Source: Penelope pileata
Taxonomy: Eukaryota; Chordata; Aves; Galliformes; Cracidae
Reading direction: 5' to 3'
Length of the DNA: 64,000 nt
Assembly: GCA_013396635.1 (NCBI GenBank)
Contig: WBMW01005677.1
Span: 186,001 to 250,000 of the forward strand
The translations under genes were made by a program, and so were the position numbers. Below the pieces are notes generated by a model. The model was given only the letters and a program-made list of their open reading frames with translations. It searched no databases and was not told the origin of the DNA. Within the stretch, counting starts at the first letter, position 1. The number at the start of each line of letters is the position of its first letter. Shown here one piece after another: positions 24,101 through 31,990 of this stretch.

Positions 24101-25397
24101 CAACAGAAACCAAAGGTTCTCAGAGTATCACTGAGCTTGGACTTCAAGAATTTTGTGCATGGGATCCTTGGCTGTGAGTTTGTTAAGGCAACACAGCCAG
24201 CTTTAGAGGCAGACATTCCACAGCATGACTTGGTGAGCATGGGCCAGGAAGGTGGGTGGCTGAAGCTTCAGCATGGGACTGCCCAGAGCTGCCTCTGTGA
24301 CAGAAACCCTCTTCAACTCAGAGCAAACCATCTCTCCCTGTGATTCTGTCTTCAAAATGAAGAACAGCTGTGCACAGAGGATAGAGAACTCATATCTGGA
24401 AGGTGGTAAGAGTAGTACAAAGGCTTATATATAAAAAATCAGTTACTTAAATTCTTGTATTCTGCCTCCTTACTGATGTAGTGAGTGTAGGTATATTGAC
24501 ATGGATTGATCATCAGAGGTTCTTCTTTCTTCTATTTTCACTGTGGATAAGGTTCTTGCTAGCATGACCTCATAGTTCAGGACGTCATCGTAGGGCTGCA
24601 CTTGAAAGTCATTTGAGCTCTTTCTCTAGTCCATGTCTACCATGCCCAGTGCATTACTTACAACAGCAGAGTGCACTTGGTTTGGATTACTTTGAGTTTC
24701 CAGACGCAGTCCAAGATACAAGCAGTCCAGTTTTTGGCTTCACCTGAGCCTGTGTCATTGCATTTCCATGTGATGTGACACAATGCAGGGGTGCCTACAC
24801 TCCCATGTCCATTTTGCAGAGCAGGCAAAGAGGCCTGTAAAGTATGTCTTTAACGTTCATTTGATCCACTAAAGGTATTTTTAAGTTGTTCACTAGCTTG
24901 TAAAATGGCAGCCTGCCTTCAGAAGTGCCACATACTCCTTGTGCAGCAGCATTGAGAGAGGAAACTGGATGAAAGCAGAGATCCAGTCCTTTCTGCAGAC
25001 TTTGGTTTGATACTGATCAGAAACTGAGGAACCTAATTAAAGGCAAAAACTGTCTTACTTTTCCTTACGGGACTCAGCACCCCATCGACCTAACCATACC
25101 CCTTCCTTGTTTGCTTCCCTACTCATATCAGCTGATGTGGGGTCCGGCCCCTTGGTTGCATGCCCTTTGGGACATCTCCCTGCCACTGCACTGCCTGCTG
25201 CTTTACAGAGCTGCTGAAATCCAGAGCTGTTTTCCCTCTCAGCAACGTTTTTCTCTTTTGCCCTGCAGCCCAGCATCAGCGGGGTGGACCTGGACAAATT
25301 CCGCCAGATTCTGCTCAACCACTGCGACGTGAACAGGGATGGGAAAATTCAAAAATCAGAACTGGCCTTGTGTCTTGGGCTTAAAATGAACCCGTAG
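3023..25397 (+). CDS. SCGN: Secretagogin, whole gene (11 coding exons, 273 aa)
   Basis: Secretagogin is a cytosolic hexa-EF-hand calcium sensor of neuroendocrine cells and some neurons. It is known to link Ca2+ signals to SNAP-25-type exocytosis machinery. The joined coding exons are 3023-3095, 3526-3596, 12050-12142, 12509-12598, 13325-13381, 13924-14001, 22317-22372, 22864-22909, 23022-23081, 23546-23614 and 25269-25397. The translation follows the mammalian protein closely, for example ENFLLLFRRE, KNKDGRLDLNDLAR and GPEVDGFVKDMMELV. The six 12-residue loops lie at residues 22-33, 68-79, 115-126, 159-170, 207-218 and 251-262. Loops 1, 3, 5 and 6 look canonical. Loop 2 lacks the position-6 glycine, and loop 4 ends in Asp instead of Glu. 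There is no signal peptide or membrane segment. The protein ends in MNP, where the human one ends in INP. Identification rests on remembered family sequence, but the unbroken frame over eleven exons makes it very secure. Confidence 0.97.
3096..3525 (+). other. SCGN intron 1 (430 bp, GC-AG)
   Basis: The intron begins gcaagt and ends cgtttag. It is GC-rich at its 5' end, continuing the promoter CpG region, and holds no repeat or exon that I recognise. The GC donor has the extended match (gcaagt) usually seen in functional GC-AG introns. Confidence 0.85.
3526..3596 (+). CDS. SCGN: SCGN exon 2 (residues 25-48)
   Basis: This exon completes EF-hand 1 (DDNGYIEGKE) and its exiting helix, ending KLRPE. 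It starts after tttag and ends at a gtacgt donor. Together with exon 1 it gives 144 nt, or 48 codons, so the next exon starts in phase 0. Confidence 0.95.
3735..4344 (+). repeat. Left copy of 610-bp exact duplication flanking the gap
   Basis: Bases 3735-4344 recur at 5082-5691 at a constant offset of 1347, with no difference seen. The copy stops inside a CR1 element at a single N (4345). It is probably two overlapping contig ends laid side by side, and not a biological duplication. Confidence 0.9.
4345..4461. other. GC-rich fragment between a single N and the gap, probably misplaced
   Basis: After the N at 4345 the sequence changes from a CR1 body to about 116 bases of very GC- and CpG-rich DNA, then the gap starts. 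The other copy of the same CR1 continues normally past this point (5692 on), so this fragment does not belong to the CR1. It resembles CpG-island sequence and may come from elsewhere, possibly from the SCGN promoter region. Confidence 0.6.
4462..5081. other. Assembly gap (620 N)
   Basis: This is an uninterrupted run of 620 N. The duplicated flanks suggest the true gap could be zero or negative. Confidence 0.99.
5082..5691 (+). repeat. Right copy of 610-bp exact duplication
   Basis: This copy is identical to 3735-4344. It runs on without a break into the rest of a CR1 element, so it is the more credible of the two copies. Confidence 0.9.
5622..5888 (+). mobile_element. CR1 LINE 3' fragment (+)
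   Basis: The sequence has the CR1 3'UTR landmarks in order: the aatggctttaaactaaa stretch, ggttggatgttagg, gctgcccagagagctgtggg, ccccatccctggaggcgctc, and an end near accattctgtgattcc. It is 5'-truncated, as is usual for avian CR1. A partial copy of the same element at about 4275-4344 is part of the assembly duplication. Confidence 0.9.
6482..6626 (-). mobile_element. CR1 LINE 3' fragment (-)
   Basis: The inverted CR1 3' end starts gatcacagaatcacaggatc, followed by aaagttggaaaagacctcta, the agtccaaccgtcagccca block and the tgccacatctccacgtttcc block. It is a short truncated insertion in intron 2. Confidence 0.9.
6805..6965. promoter_or_regulatory. Candidate conserved non-coding block in intron 2
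   Basis: This block is AT-rich without simple repeats, and has homeodomain-type cores (gattaattagc, cataattat, gttaatgacc) and a GATA-like gcgataaataatgttatc. The assignment comes from composition only, with no conservation data. Confidence 0.2.
10789..10894 (+). repeat. 106-nt uninterrupted purine tract, (GGAA)n-like
   Basis: Every base from 10789 to 10894 is A or G. The tract is built from GGAA, GAAA and GAAG units. It is a microsatellite in intron 2, probably length-variable. Confidence 0.95.
11167..11190 (+). repeat. Short (AAAAG)n microsatellite
   Basis: Four or so AAAAG units lie in a purine run within intron 2. Confidence 0.8.
11641..11726 (-). mobile_element. Short CR1 LINE 3' fragment (-)
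   Basis: The inverted CR1 3' terminus has atcatacaatcattaaggtt, then ggaaaagacctctaggatca and tagtccaaccatccactcac. It is related to the 6482 copy and is about 85 bp long. Confidence 0.85.
12050..12142 (+). CDS. SCGN: SCGN exon 3 (residues 49-79)
   Basis: This exon encodes the helix DTVTEEKVQKMKEQF and EF loop 2 (DVTTDSRLQIQE, residues 68-79). It is 31 codons in phase 0, bounded by catggcag and gtatct. Loop 2 has Thr at position 3 and Ser in place of the usual Gly at position 6, so Ca2+ binding is probably weak or absent. Confidence 0.96.
12168..12212 (+). repeat. (TTTG)n(GGTT)n microsatellite
   Basis: About three TTTG units are followed by about eight GGTT units. The tract starts only some 26 bases after the exon 3 donor, so length changes fall close to a splice site. 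Confidence 0.95.
12461..12508 (+). other. SCGN: Duplicated upstream splice acceptor before exon 4
   Basis: The sequence ctttcag|CTTGCAAATGTGATTCTG at 12461-12485 resembles the true exon 4 boundary ttttccag|CTTGCAAATATGATCTTG 41 bases downstream, matching at 15 of the first 18 exon bases. Use of the upstream AG (12466-12467) would add 41 nt and reach a TGA at 12519 after 17 codons, so it would not make full-length protein. Confidence 0.75.
12509..12598 (+). CDS. SCGN: SCGN exon 4 (residues 80-109)
   Basis: This exon encodes LANMILPDDENFLLLF and RRETPLDNSVEFMR, the linker and entering helix of EF-hand 3 and one of the most conserved parts of the family. It is 30 codons in phase 0. The donor AGG|gtctgt is weak for this gene. 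Confidence 0.96.
12599..13324 (+). other. SCGN intron 4 (726 bp)
   Basis: No repeat or exon is recognised. An AT-rich stretch near 13180-13240 contains caattaattaaat. Confidence 0.85.
13325..13381 (+). CDS. SCGN: SCGN exon 5 (residues 110-128)
   Basis: This exon encodes IWRSY plus EF loop 3, DADSSGFISAGE (residues 115-126), with canonical D1, D3, S5, G6, I8 and E12. It is 19 codons in phase 0, with a perfect gtaagt donor. Confidence 0.97.
13382..13923 (+). other. SCGN intron 5 (542 bp)
   Basis: This is a GT-AG intron with nothing further recognised. Confidence 0.85.
13924..14001 (+). CDS. SCGN: SCGN exon 6 (residues 129-154)
   Basis: This exon encodes DFLRDLFLQHNKVVSEGKL and EEYTDTM, the exiting helix of EF3 and the linker towards EF4. 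It is 26 codons in phase 0, between ctatag and gtaagc. Confidence 0.96.
15610..15715. repeat. TA/CATA-rich low-complexity tract
   Basis: The tract contains repeated tatata, acatgtacatgta and acatatatatac motifs. It is partly palindromic and probably an old (TACA)n/(TA)n microsatellite. Confidence 0.6.
18951..19128 (+). repeat. Perfect 87-bp tandem duplication
   Basis: The 87-bp unit 18951-19037 is followed at once by an identical copy, 19038-19124, plus four more matching bases. The lack of differences implies a recent event or an assembly error. Because 87 is a multiple of 3, it also yields a repeated 29-codon open frame on the minus strand, with no sign of being coding. Confidence 0.95.
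19230..19790. promoter_or_regulatory. Candidate conserved non-coding element in intron 6
   Basis: This is about 560 bp of complex, non-repetitive AT-rich sequence with many homeodomain and POU-like cores (gtaattaatagatc, gcttaattaataaac, atctaattagct, atgcat-like words) and no long open frame. That composition is common in vertebrate developmental enhancers. This is inference only. Confidence 0.25.
22317..22372 (+). CDS. SCGN: SCGN exon 7 (residues 155-172 plus two bases)
   Basis: This exon encodes MKIF plus EF loop 4, DKNKDGRLDLND (residues 159-170), and LA. Position 12 is Asp, not Glu, as I recall for the human protein. The exon is 56 nt; the split Arg codon (AG|A) is completed by exon 8. 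Confidence 0.97.
22373..22863 (+). other. SCGN intron 7 (491 bp)
   Basis: This is a GT-AG intron with donor gtgggc and acceptor ttcttcag. Nothing else is recognised. Confidence 0.85.
22864..22909 (+). CDS. SCGN: SCGN exon 8 (residues 173-188)
   Basis: This 46-nt exon encodes RILALQENFLLQFKMD, the exiting helix of EF4 and the linker. Exons 7 and 8 together give 102 nt, which restores phase 0. The donor is gtaagt. Confidence 0.97.
23022..23081 (+). CDS. SCGN: SCGN exon 9 (residues 189-208)
   Basis: This exon encodes ACSTEERRRDFEKIFAHYDV, the entering helix and first two loop residues of EF-hand 5. Intron 8 before it is only 112 bp. The acceptor is gcatgaag and the donor gtgagt. Confidence 0.97.
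23082..23545 (+). other. SCGN intron 9 (464 bp)
   Basis: This GT-AG intron interrupts EF loop 5. No repeat is recognised. Confidence 0.85.
23546..23614 (+). CDS. SCGN: SCGN exon 10 (residues 209-231)
   Basis: This exon completes EF loop 5 (DV|SKTGALEGPE, residues 207-218) and the exiting helix VDGFVKDMMELVK. It is 23 codons in phase 0, between tccttcag and gtatct. Confidence 0.97.
23615..25268 (+). other. SCGN intron 10 (1654 bp)
   Basis: This is a GT-AG intron without recognisable repeats or exons. Confidence 0.8.
25269..25397 (+). CDS. SCGN: SCGN exon 11, C-terminal (residues 232-273 and stop)
   Basis: This exon encodes PSISGVDLDKFRQILLNH, then EF loop 6, DVNRDGKIQKSE (residues 251-262), and LALCLGLKMNP before TAG at 25395-25397. 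The acceptor is ccctgcag. The stop falls where the mammalian protein ends. Confidence 0.98.
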   Translation, partial: PSISGVDLDKFRQILLNHCDVNRDGKIQKSELALCLGLKMNP

Positions 25398-25539
25398 CCA
25401 TGGCGGTGCTTGTGGCTGTGTTTTCCTTGTGAGGTTGCCTGCTGCTTCTGGTAGAAGTGTGCCTGTGCCGCGTGAGTGGGTGGGTGATGGGCAGGGGGCC
25501 ATTTGCATGAGGGGGCAGAGGGTCTTCTCGGTGTCTCTA

Positions 25540-25665
25540 AATACCATGGAGATCTTCAAAAGCTGTCTGGACATAGGCCTGGGCACCCTGCTCTGGGTGT
25601 TGCTGCTTGGACCAGATGCCCCCAGAGGTCCCTGCCATCCTCAGCCATTCTGTGATTCTGTGACA
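25540..25665 (+). mobile_element. CR1 LINE 3' fragment (+) inside the SCGN 3'UTR
   Basis: The CR1 landmarks are tggagatcttcaaaagctgt, ctgggcaccctgctctgggt, cccagaggtccctgccatcc, and the terminal cattctgtgattctgtgaca. It lies on the same strand as SCGN, so the transcript probably carries it. Confidence 0.9.
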
Positions 25666-25958
25666 AGTGTCAATGGGTGGTGTTCAATAGGTGACGCTGC
25701 TTGTGGGTCTCTCCAGCACCGTCTCTTCCCACAAGCACACCGTTAGCTCAGAAAAAGGGCTGGTCGCCTACTCCTACCCTCGTGAAACACTGCCCTGCCT
25801 GTCTGCTAGTGTAGGGACAAGCATCTCCTGGTGTCGGTGCTCGTGGGCTGCTGCTGCTCTGTGTTTCTGATGGTTACCTTCCATGTGAAGTCATCACTCT
25901 GGTGAGCATTGAGCTTTGTTTGTGCAGTTGAAATATTGGATGGGTGTATTTGTGCAGA

Positions 25959-25964
25959 AATAAA
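25959..25964 (+). terminator. SCGN: Polyadenylation signal AATAAA
   Basis: A canonical hexamer lies about 560 nt after the stop codon, followed by a genomic A run. It is the first clear hexamer downstream of the coding region that I see. Confidence 0.55.
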
Positions 25965-25980
25965 AAAAAAAAAAGGCAGT

Positions 25981-26908
25981 TACAGCAAATCTGTAAGATT
26001 GAGTTTCTGTCTTATGTATGGAAAGCCATCTGCTGCAGACCGACAGACCATCTGCAGTAGCCATTTTATCTAAAAGCCATCAAATTGCAAGAGGCTTTAC
26101 GATGCCTATCAGCTGTGGTTTTTAAGTCTGTCAGCAAATGAAACATGGTAGATTCTTTCCATGGGGATACCACGCATAACGTAAATGAATAATTGTCTCT
26201 AGGATGAAGCCACGGAGTAACATCACTTCTGCAGGCAGCTCCTCTTTTAAACCAAACTGAAGTCATAAACAAAGTTTCCATAAATGGAAAAATTGGAAGG
26301 ACAGAAGCCGAATTAAAGAAAAGTTCATAGGGATGTGTGTAATTTTTAAAAACCGTAAGAGTTAGCAAATTCTTGCAGGCTTTATTGAACTTAAAGCTTC
26401 TCATCGCTCCCAGGCCATAAATGTAGTCCTGAAGCTCAACGGCATCACAATCGTTTGTGCCACATATCTCCTTGTTCTGAAGCATTTTACTGCGCATTCA
26501 GTAAGTGCCACACCTACACTATCATGCCCAAGTAATCCTTTCTTCATTTCCAAGGAGAGTTTCTGAGGTAGGGTTGCCAGCAAAGCTCCTGCACATTTCA
26601 GCCCTTATGTCTCTTGCAGGTGAAAGTCCCAGAGTTGACACTACAAGTTTCTGGTTATCTTCTTTGCCCAAGATGGTAAAATGAAACACTCTCTTTATAC
26701 TCTGCTTTACAAAAACTAATCAGAAATTGCCTTCAGTGATCACGTGTAGAGATGCTGATTCAATAAAGCACTATAGAACATACACAGCTTTTGGGAGATG
26801 CTCATTTTCCATTTACAGTGATGATAAGCTCATAGCCAAAGTGCTAAGTGCACTTAAACACAGCACTGAACTCGGGCTTTAAGCTCTGTAGGGAAACAAC
26901 CTGAACTC
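25981..26908. other. Intergenic, nothing recognised
   Basis: A 143-codon open frame on the minus strand (26066-26497) has no recognisable domain and no clear gene structure. Confidence 0.6.
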
Positions 26909-27136
26909 TTGATCATGGCCTGAAGTGGTGATTGAGCATGTGGTGGAGAGGTGTGGCTGGCCTGGGTGTGTTTGCACCTGTGCTCCCCTGGGAACAGAAA
27001 GGGTGGGCCTGGGGCAGGGCTGCCCTGGTGCTTGCATAAGGGCCAGCCAGACATAGAAAGAAACAGCTCAGTTCAATGAGAAGGATGCAGTGCAAGAAAG
27101 AGGAACTCAAGAAGGAAGATGCTCCCACTGTGGGTA
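26909..27136 (+). mobile_element. LTR-like repeat, upstream copy
   Basis: This segment of about 228 bp is a diverged direct repeat of 28634-28866. Shared words include ttgatcatggcctgaa, gagcatgtggtggag, gtgtggctggcctggg, gttcaatgagaagga and agaaagagga. It has TG at its start and a degraded TATA-like gcataagg. It may be the 5' LTR of an old, internally deleted endogenous retrovirus. The family is not recognised. Confidence 0.35.
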
Positions 27137-27516
27137 AGACAATGGGTGTTGTCAGCAGGGTGAGGTACTGCATGTGGGGAAACCAAGAGCAAAGATAAAA
27201 GGTAGAAGGGCACGTGACCAGGTCAATGAAATGGTTGCTGTATGTGACCTTGCGAGCGCTTGGGACGCTTGTTGTCCAGGAACGTGATATGGGTGATGAA
27301 GATGATATAAATGATCAAACTGCTAAATACAGTCATAGATAGGAGGTCTGTGATGTGGATCTTTCAGGAGGTGGGAAGCATGTAAAACATCTGGATGTGG
27401 AGTTAAAGACTTACTTTACGGATAACATGTACCTTTGAGGCAGTTTGGTCCTAACAAGTGGTGTTCTGGGGTGTGTCAGGAAGATATGGGAATTTGGAGT
27501 TGGGCAGAGAAGAAAG

Positions 27517-27628
27517 GAGGCCGGTGACGGGGCAGAAAGGAGAGCTTAGAAAGGGAAGAATGTGGAAGAGCAGAGGCCAGCAATGAGGCAAGGAAAAGAA
27601 CTTAGAGAAGGGAAGAAAACGGAGAGGG
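27517..27628 (+). repeat. Two imperfect 56-bp purine-rich tandem units
   Basis: The units starting gaggccggtgac (27517) and gaggccagcaat (27573) share the plan gaggcc...ggca..gga...cttaga..agggaagaa. They lie in a purine-rich stretch, about 27473-27680, between the two LTR-like repeats. Confidence 0.6.
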
Positions 27629-28633
27629 GAAAAAATGGAGGAGTATGGAGAAAAAGAATGGAAAAGGAGAGAGAATAAAAAGCAGAAATGATTTTGAAGT
27701 TGTTTCTGAATGTTTTTAATGTATGAAATGTATTGGGTTATATATGCCTTACTAAACTTAGTAAGATCAAGTTAATTTAGTGTATTGCTGCCCAGAAAGT
27801 TTATAATTTTTCTCCTAGAAAATGTTTTTAAAAAATAAATAAACTTGAACTAAGGGGCTAGCTGGAGTCCGGGGAGGCCTAAGAAGAACGAGAAGGAAAG
27901 AAATATTGCAGGAAACTTGAAGTATGGCCTGGTAGGATAAGTGAAATTGTATGGAGTGAAATTGTGTACCTGAAAGGGTGGAAACAGGTGAACGAGGATA
28001 TAGTAGGTGTGAAGCGACCAGTCTATCTTACTGTAAATGAGCCAAAGATAACAATGTTGTATGGCATCTTAACTATGAAGGGGTGAACTATTGTCCCAAA
28101 TAAGTTTGGGAACAGAAATAAGGTTCGAGACACCTGCAGCTCCAGGTTTTGATGTGAGAGGGTGGAAAAAGCAGGCCACAGCTTGTGCAGAGTGTCCATG
28201 TACTTGGATAGTGTTTTCAGATGTGCTGTATGCTTTTGTAATTGGTTTTGTAATGAGCAAGGGAAGGGGATGGTGGCAGTCATGGCCCTCTGTGAGGAAC
28301 TGGTCCCAAGGTGAAAGTAGATGCTGAAGCTGTTGTGAATGATGTTCTACTCCTTGTTGGATGCTCTTGGCCATATGTGTCAGGAGGCGTTTGGAGGCAC
28401 GTTGCTGCAGAGACTGGAGAATTGGCAGTGTGAAGACAAAACTTGGACCCTGTAACTAGAGGGAGTGTTTATGTAACAGATACTGTAATGGTTATGGATT
28501 TAGACAAACTTGTAAATAACGTGCTGTAAGCTTTGTAGCTGATGTTGTAATGAACAATGGTAAAGTGTTAACCTGTTTCCAAACCTGCTCAATCATTGTT
28601 CATGCTGTGAAGGGATGGAGCACGGGGAAAGGG

Positions 28634-28866
28634 TTGATCATGGCCTGAACTGGTGATGGAGCATGTGGTGGAGGAGTGTGGCTGGCCTGGGGAGTACAGG
28701 CAGACTGTTTGCACCTGGTCTACCCTGGGATGAGAACCCCACCTGGGCTGGGATTGCCCTGGGGCTCATAAAAGGGCAAACCAGACAAAGGAAGAAACAG
28801 CAGTTCAATGAGAAGGAAGCAGCACGAGAAAGAGGAGCTCAAAAAGGAAAGAGATCCCGCTGTGGA
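28634..28866 (+). mobile_element. LTR-like repeat, downstream copy
   Basis: This is a direct-repeat partner of 26909-27136. It keeps a better TATA-like box (ctcataaaaggg, about 28765-28776) followed by the shared aagaaacagcagttcaatga. A retroviral LTR promoter is one explanation. The 1.5 kb between the copies has no gag or pol frame that I recognise. Confidence 0.35.
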
Positions 28867-31689
28867 GGAGAAAAGCTCCTAAACCGCTTCTTATCCCCAT
28901 GGCAGCAACTCAAATCAAACCCCAACAACAGGTTCATAGGGGTTCAGAAAAACCATGAGCAAGAAGTCAGGTCTGAGCCCCAGCTCCACAAGCCATCAGG
29001 GACATGGCTTTACTCCCTAATGGACCCCTCTGAGCGGAGAACTGTGTTAGGTGCGCACGACAGAGAGGAAGCCAAAAGGGAAAATCCCGCAAGCCACTGC
29101 TTATCAGAGAGGTGTTATCAGTGTCCTGAACAACTTGCTACAAACTTAGTGGGGTACGTCACCAAACATCTTTTCGTTGTACCTCACAAGGAATAGGACT
29201 TACAAACCTAAATTATGCCTTTAAGTATGTTCTTCATTTTCTCTCTTCCCTCAGCCCTTATATTGTTCTCACTGTTATTTTTATTTTCTTAAACTACAGT
29301 TTGTGTCAATTTGGACAGTTGAGCAAATCCTGTACCATTCCCTAAAGTATTCCCTCTTGTATCATCTTTGTTGTTTGCATTTTTGAGTGATAATAGATCC
29401 ACTTTGCTTCACCCTCATTTAATCCCATTGATATCAGAACTATTTCTCACTTACTGAAGTTTAAGTTCCACAGCATCCTGCCCTGCCTCACCAAAAATGC
29501 AGCAAATCTTCATCTAAGGTGTAAAGAGTCTCTAAAGGACTGCATACAACCACAGCTCTTATCTCAAGGGTTGAGGGCTGCTCCAAAGCATCATCCACAG
29601 CCAATAGTTTTCCTAGCAGTCTCTGGCAATGAATTTGTGTTGTTGTCACAATGTATTTTGCTTCTTTTGTACAAACTGGGGGATTTTCTTTTAGTTCTGA
29701 TTCTGCAGAAACCTTCCTCTCTAAGTCTATGCAGCTAGCCTTACTTGCTTTAGATAAGTGCCTGAAATAAGTGGATTTACGGGAACATCTCATGAAAACT
29801 TGATCAAAAGTAGCTGGGGAAGGGTATATGAAAAACTCTCACAAAGACCTCAGAATCACTTAAAATGTGTGTTTGTGTAGCTCTGCATTCCCGTAGGGAT
29901 ATTGTTTGTGTCCAGAGCAGAGAGGAGGGGTCAAGACTGCATGCTGCTCTGTTTGCGAAGAGCCCTGGGGACAGCTGTATCCCAGCGAGCTGGAGGTGCC
30001 CCATAAACCACACCAAATGTCAGCACTGTGGTGGGGCTGGAGCCTGTGCTACAAAGGTTAGCAGGGCAATCATTAACAAACCATGGCCTTGTAACCCTCT
30101 AGCCTCTAGAAGTCAATGCTATCAGGAGAGGCAGGCATTTTGAGACTTCCTGGGGCAAAAAANTATTATTTTCATTTCAATAATGGATGATCTGTAAGAC
30201 CCTTCCATCTCAGGCTTGCCTGTGGCGACCTGTGATTTTACCCCTCTGAAGTGCTATGGACACACGGGCAGGTAATACATCCTGATGACATATAGTTAGT
30301 GGCTGTTTTGTAAATTCAAAAAGAGTTTTTATGTGCTGTGTGGATTTCCCGATGCGCCAAAATATGAGATACTGTTTCACATTTGAATGATTACACAAAA
30401 ATACCCATTTTGCAATAATTATATGAAAACATCTTGCCTATAAAACCGAAAGCATTTGCAGACCGTGGTGCCTGCGGTGCTGTAAATACACTGAAGACAT
30501 GCAAGGAAAGTTTTGAGCTGTTTGATCAGTACATCCTTTGCCAAGGAAATTCTGCCAGTATCACAATATTCAGGAGCCTGCATCTTGGCAAGTAGATTTT
30601 AATAGCAGAAGATGATTGCAAATGGTTGCCAAGACGTTTTCCCTTGGTATTTTCATGTTTTTCTCTAGAAAACTGGAATTAAGGGATTCATGGTTTCCTA
30701 TTTGTTCATAGTATGCAAATTTACTGAAATTAATTTTAACTGATTTATATTTAATGGCTATGTTTATTTCCAAATGACATGTAGCTACGACGAGCATGGT
30801 AGTCAGCACACACAGCACTCCCAGACGTGTCATTCTCAGTTTTTTTTCTCCCCTTGTTTGTTTAATTGGCAGATAGCTGGATCTGGAAATCCAGGTGAAT
30901 CTCCTCAGTGCTGCTTGGCTGCTCCCTTGCCTCCCTTCAGCTGTGAGGTGTTGGAGATAGTGCCCCGGTTTCTATCATGCTCCCTGCTCACCTCAACCCT
31001 TCTCATTTTCAGCACCTGATGGGGTTTCGTTCTGGATGACTTGTCATGACAACTTAGTCAGGAGACGCTGCCTCTGACAGCTCAGGCTGATGGTGTAGAA
31101 CTCGTACTGGGGAAAATGACCATTTACAGGGCTTCTTAATTCCAATCCATCCCTTGTTTAACTCCATTGGTTTCCCTGGAAATGGTGTTACAGAGACACA
31201 ATCCTTTCTCCTGTCACTGAACATCAGCAAGCTGCCTCCCAAGCCATCCCCATGGGGATCAGCCTTCCGAGATGCACAATTTCTCAGCTCAGCCTTGCAG
31301 TTGCAAATTGCTCCCATCCCATCTTGTCCCACAGCCTGTGCAATTTTTTTTTCCCCCGGAATAACAAAGCCCAATATGCACACTTGCCTCATTCCCCAGC
31401 CTGAACACACTTCAGCAGTCTCACATCATTGATGCTGTGGCTGTAGCCAGATGAGGTGTTTACAAAGCGTAACATTTAAGTTCAGTCAGGGCTCTATTTT
31501 CCATTCTTCAGTGAAATTCTCTACCTTTGTTCTCACTGCATGGCTTTAAATAACATGGGTGAAGCTGCCTGTGTGCCTTACGGAAACTGCATTTTGTCCC
31601 TTCTCAAAGTTAAGAACTGAGCATAAGCCCAGAAGAAGGGCTCAGAGCAGAGGAAAACAGCACAATATTTTGATCAGTCTGCTTTCCTG

Positions 31690-31990
31690 TTTGTATGGCA
31701 AGAGAATAGTGTCAATATGAATGAAAACAATTGTGACTAACGCAGCCAACAAGGCTATCATGAAATTATCTGCCACGTTACAATAGTAACCCATCACGAG
31801 AAACACCTTAATTACAGCTATTATCTCTTAGAATGGCTGGTAACTCTTGCATTAATCTGATTTGAAACAGAACGTTGCCATTATGTAGTGAAGTGTTAAA
31901 TGGGGCTTTGCTGGGTAATTACATGGGGTAAGGCATCTACCAATGTCATTTTTGCATGAGGGCTACCCTAACTGACAATGACAGACCCCC
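31690..31990. promoter_or_regulatory. Candidate conserved non-coding block
   Basis: This complex AT-rich sequence has words such as ccttaattacagctattatc, gcattaatctgattt and gggtaattacatgg, no repeats and no open frame. It resembles an enhancer in composition, which is inference only. Confidence 0.22.

Larger units (their letters stand above)
25398..25980 (+). other. SCGN: SCGN 3'UTR
   Basis: The region from the stop codon to shortly past AATAAA at 25959-25964 is the most likely 3'UTR. The signal lies in an A-rich run, so the cleavage site is uncertain. A CR1 tail lies inside it. Confidence 0.6.

Noticed and set aside
26066..26497. 143-codon minus-strand frame just downstream of SCGN
   Set aside because: No recognisable domain or gene structure; its length is compatible with chance.
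28663..29196. 177-codon plus-strand open frame
   Set aside because: It starts inside the downstream LTR-like repeat and shows no retroviral or cellular domain; probably chance.
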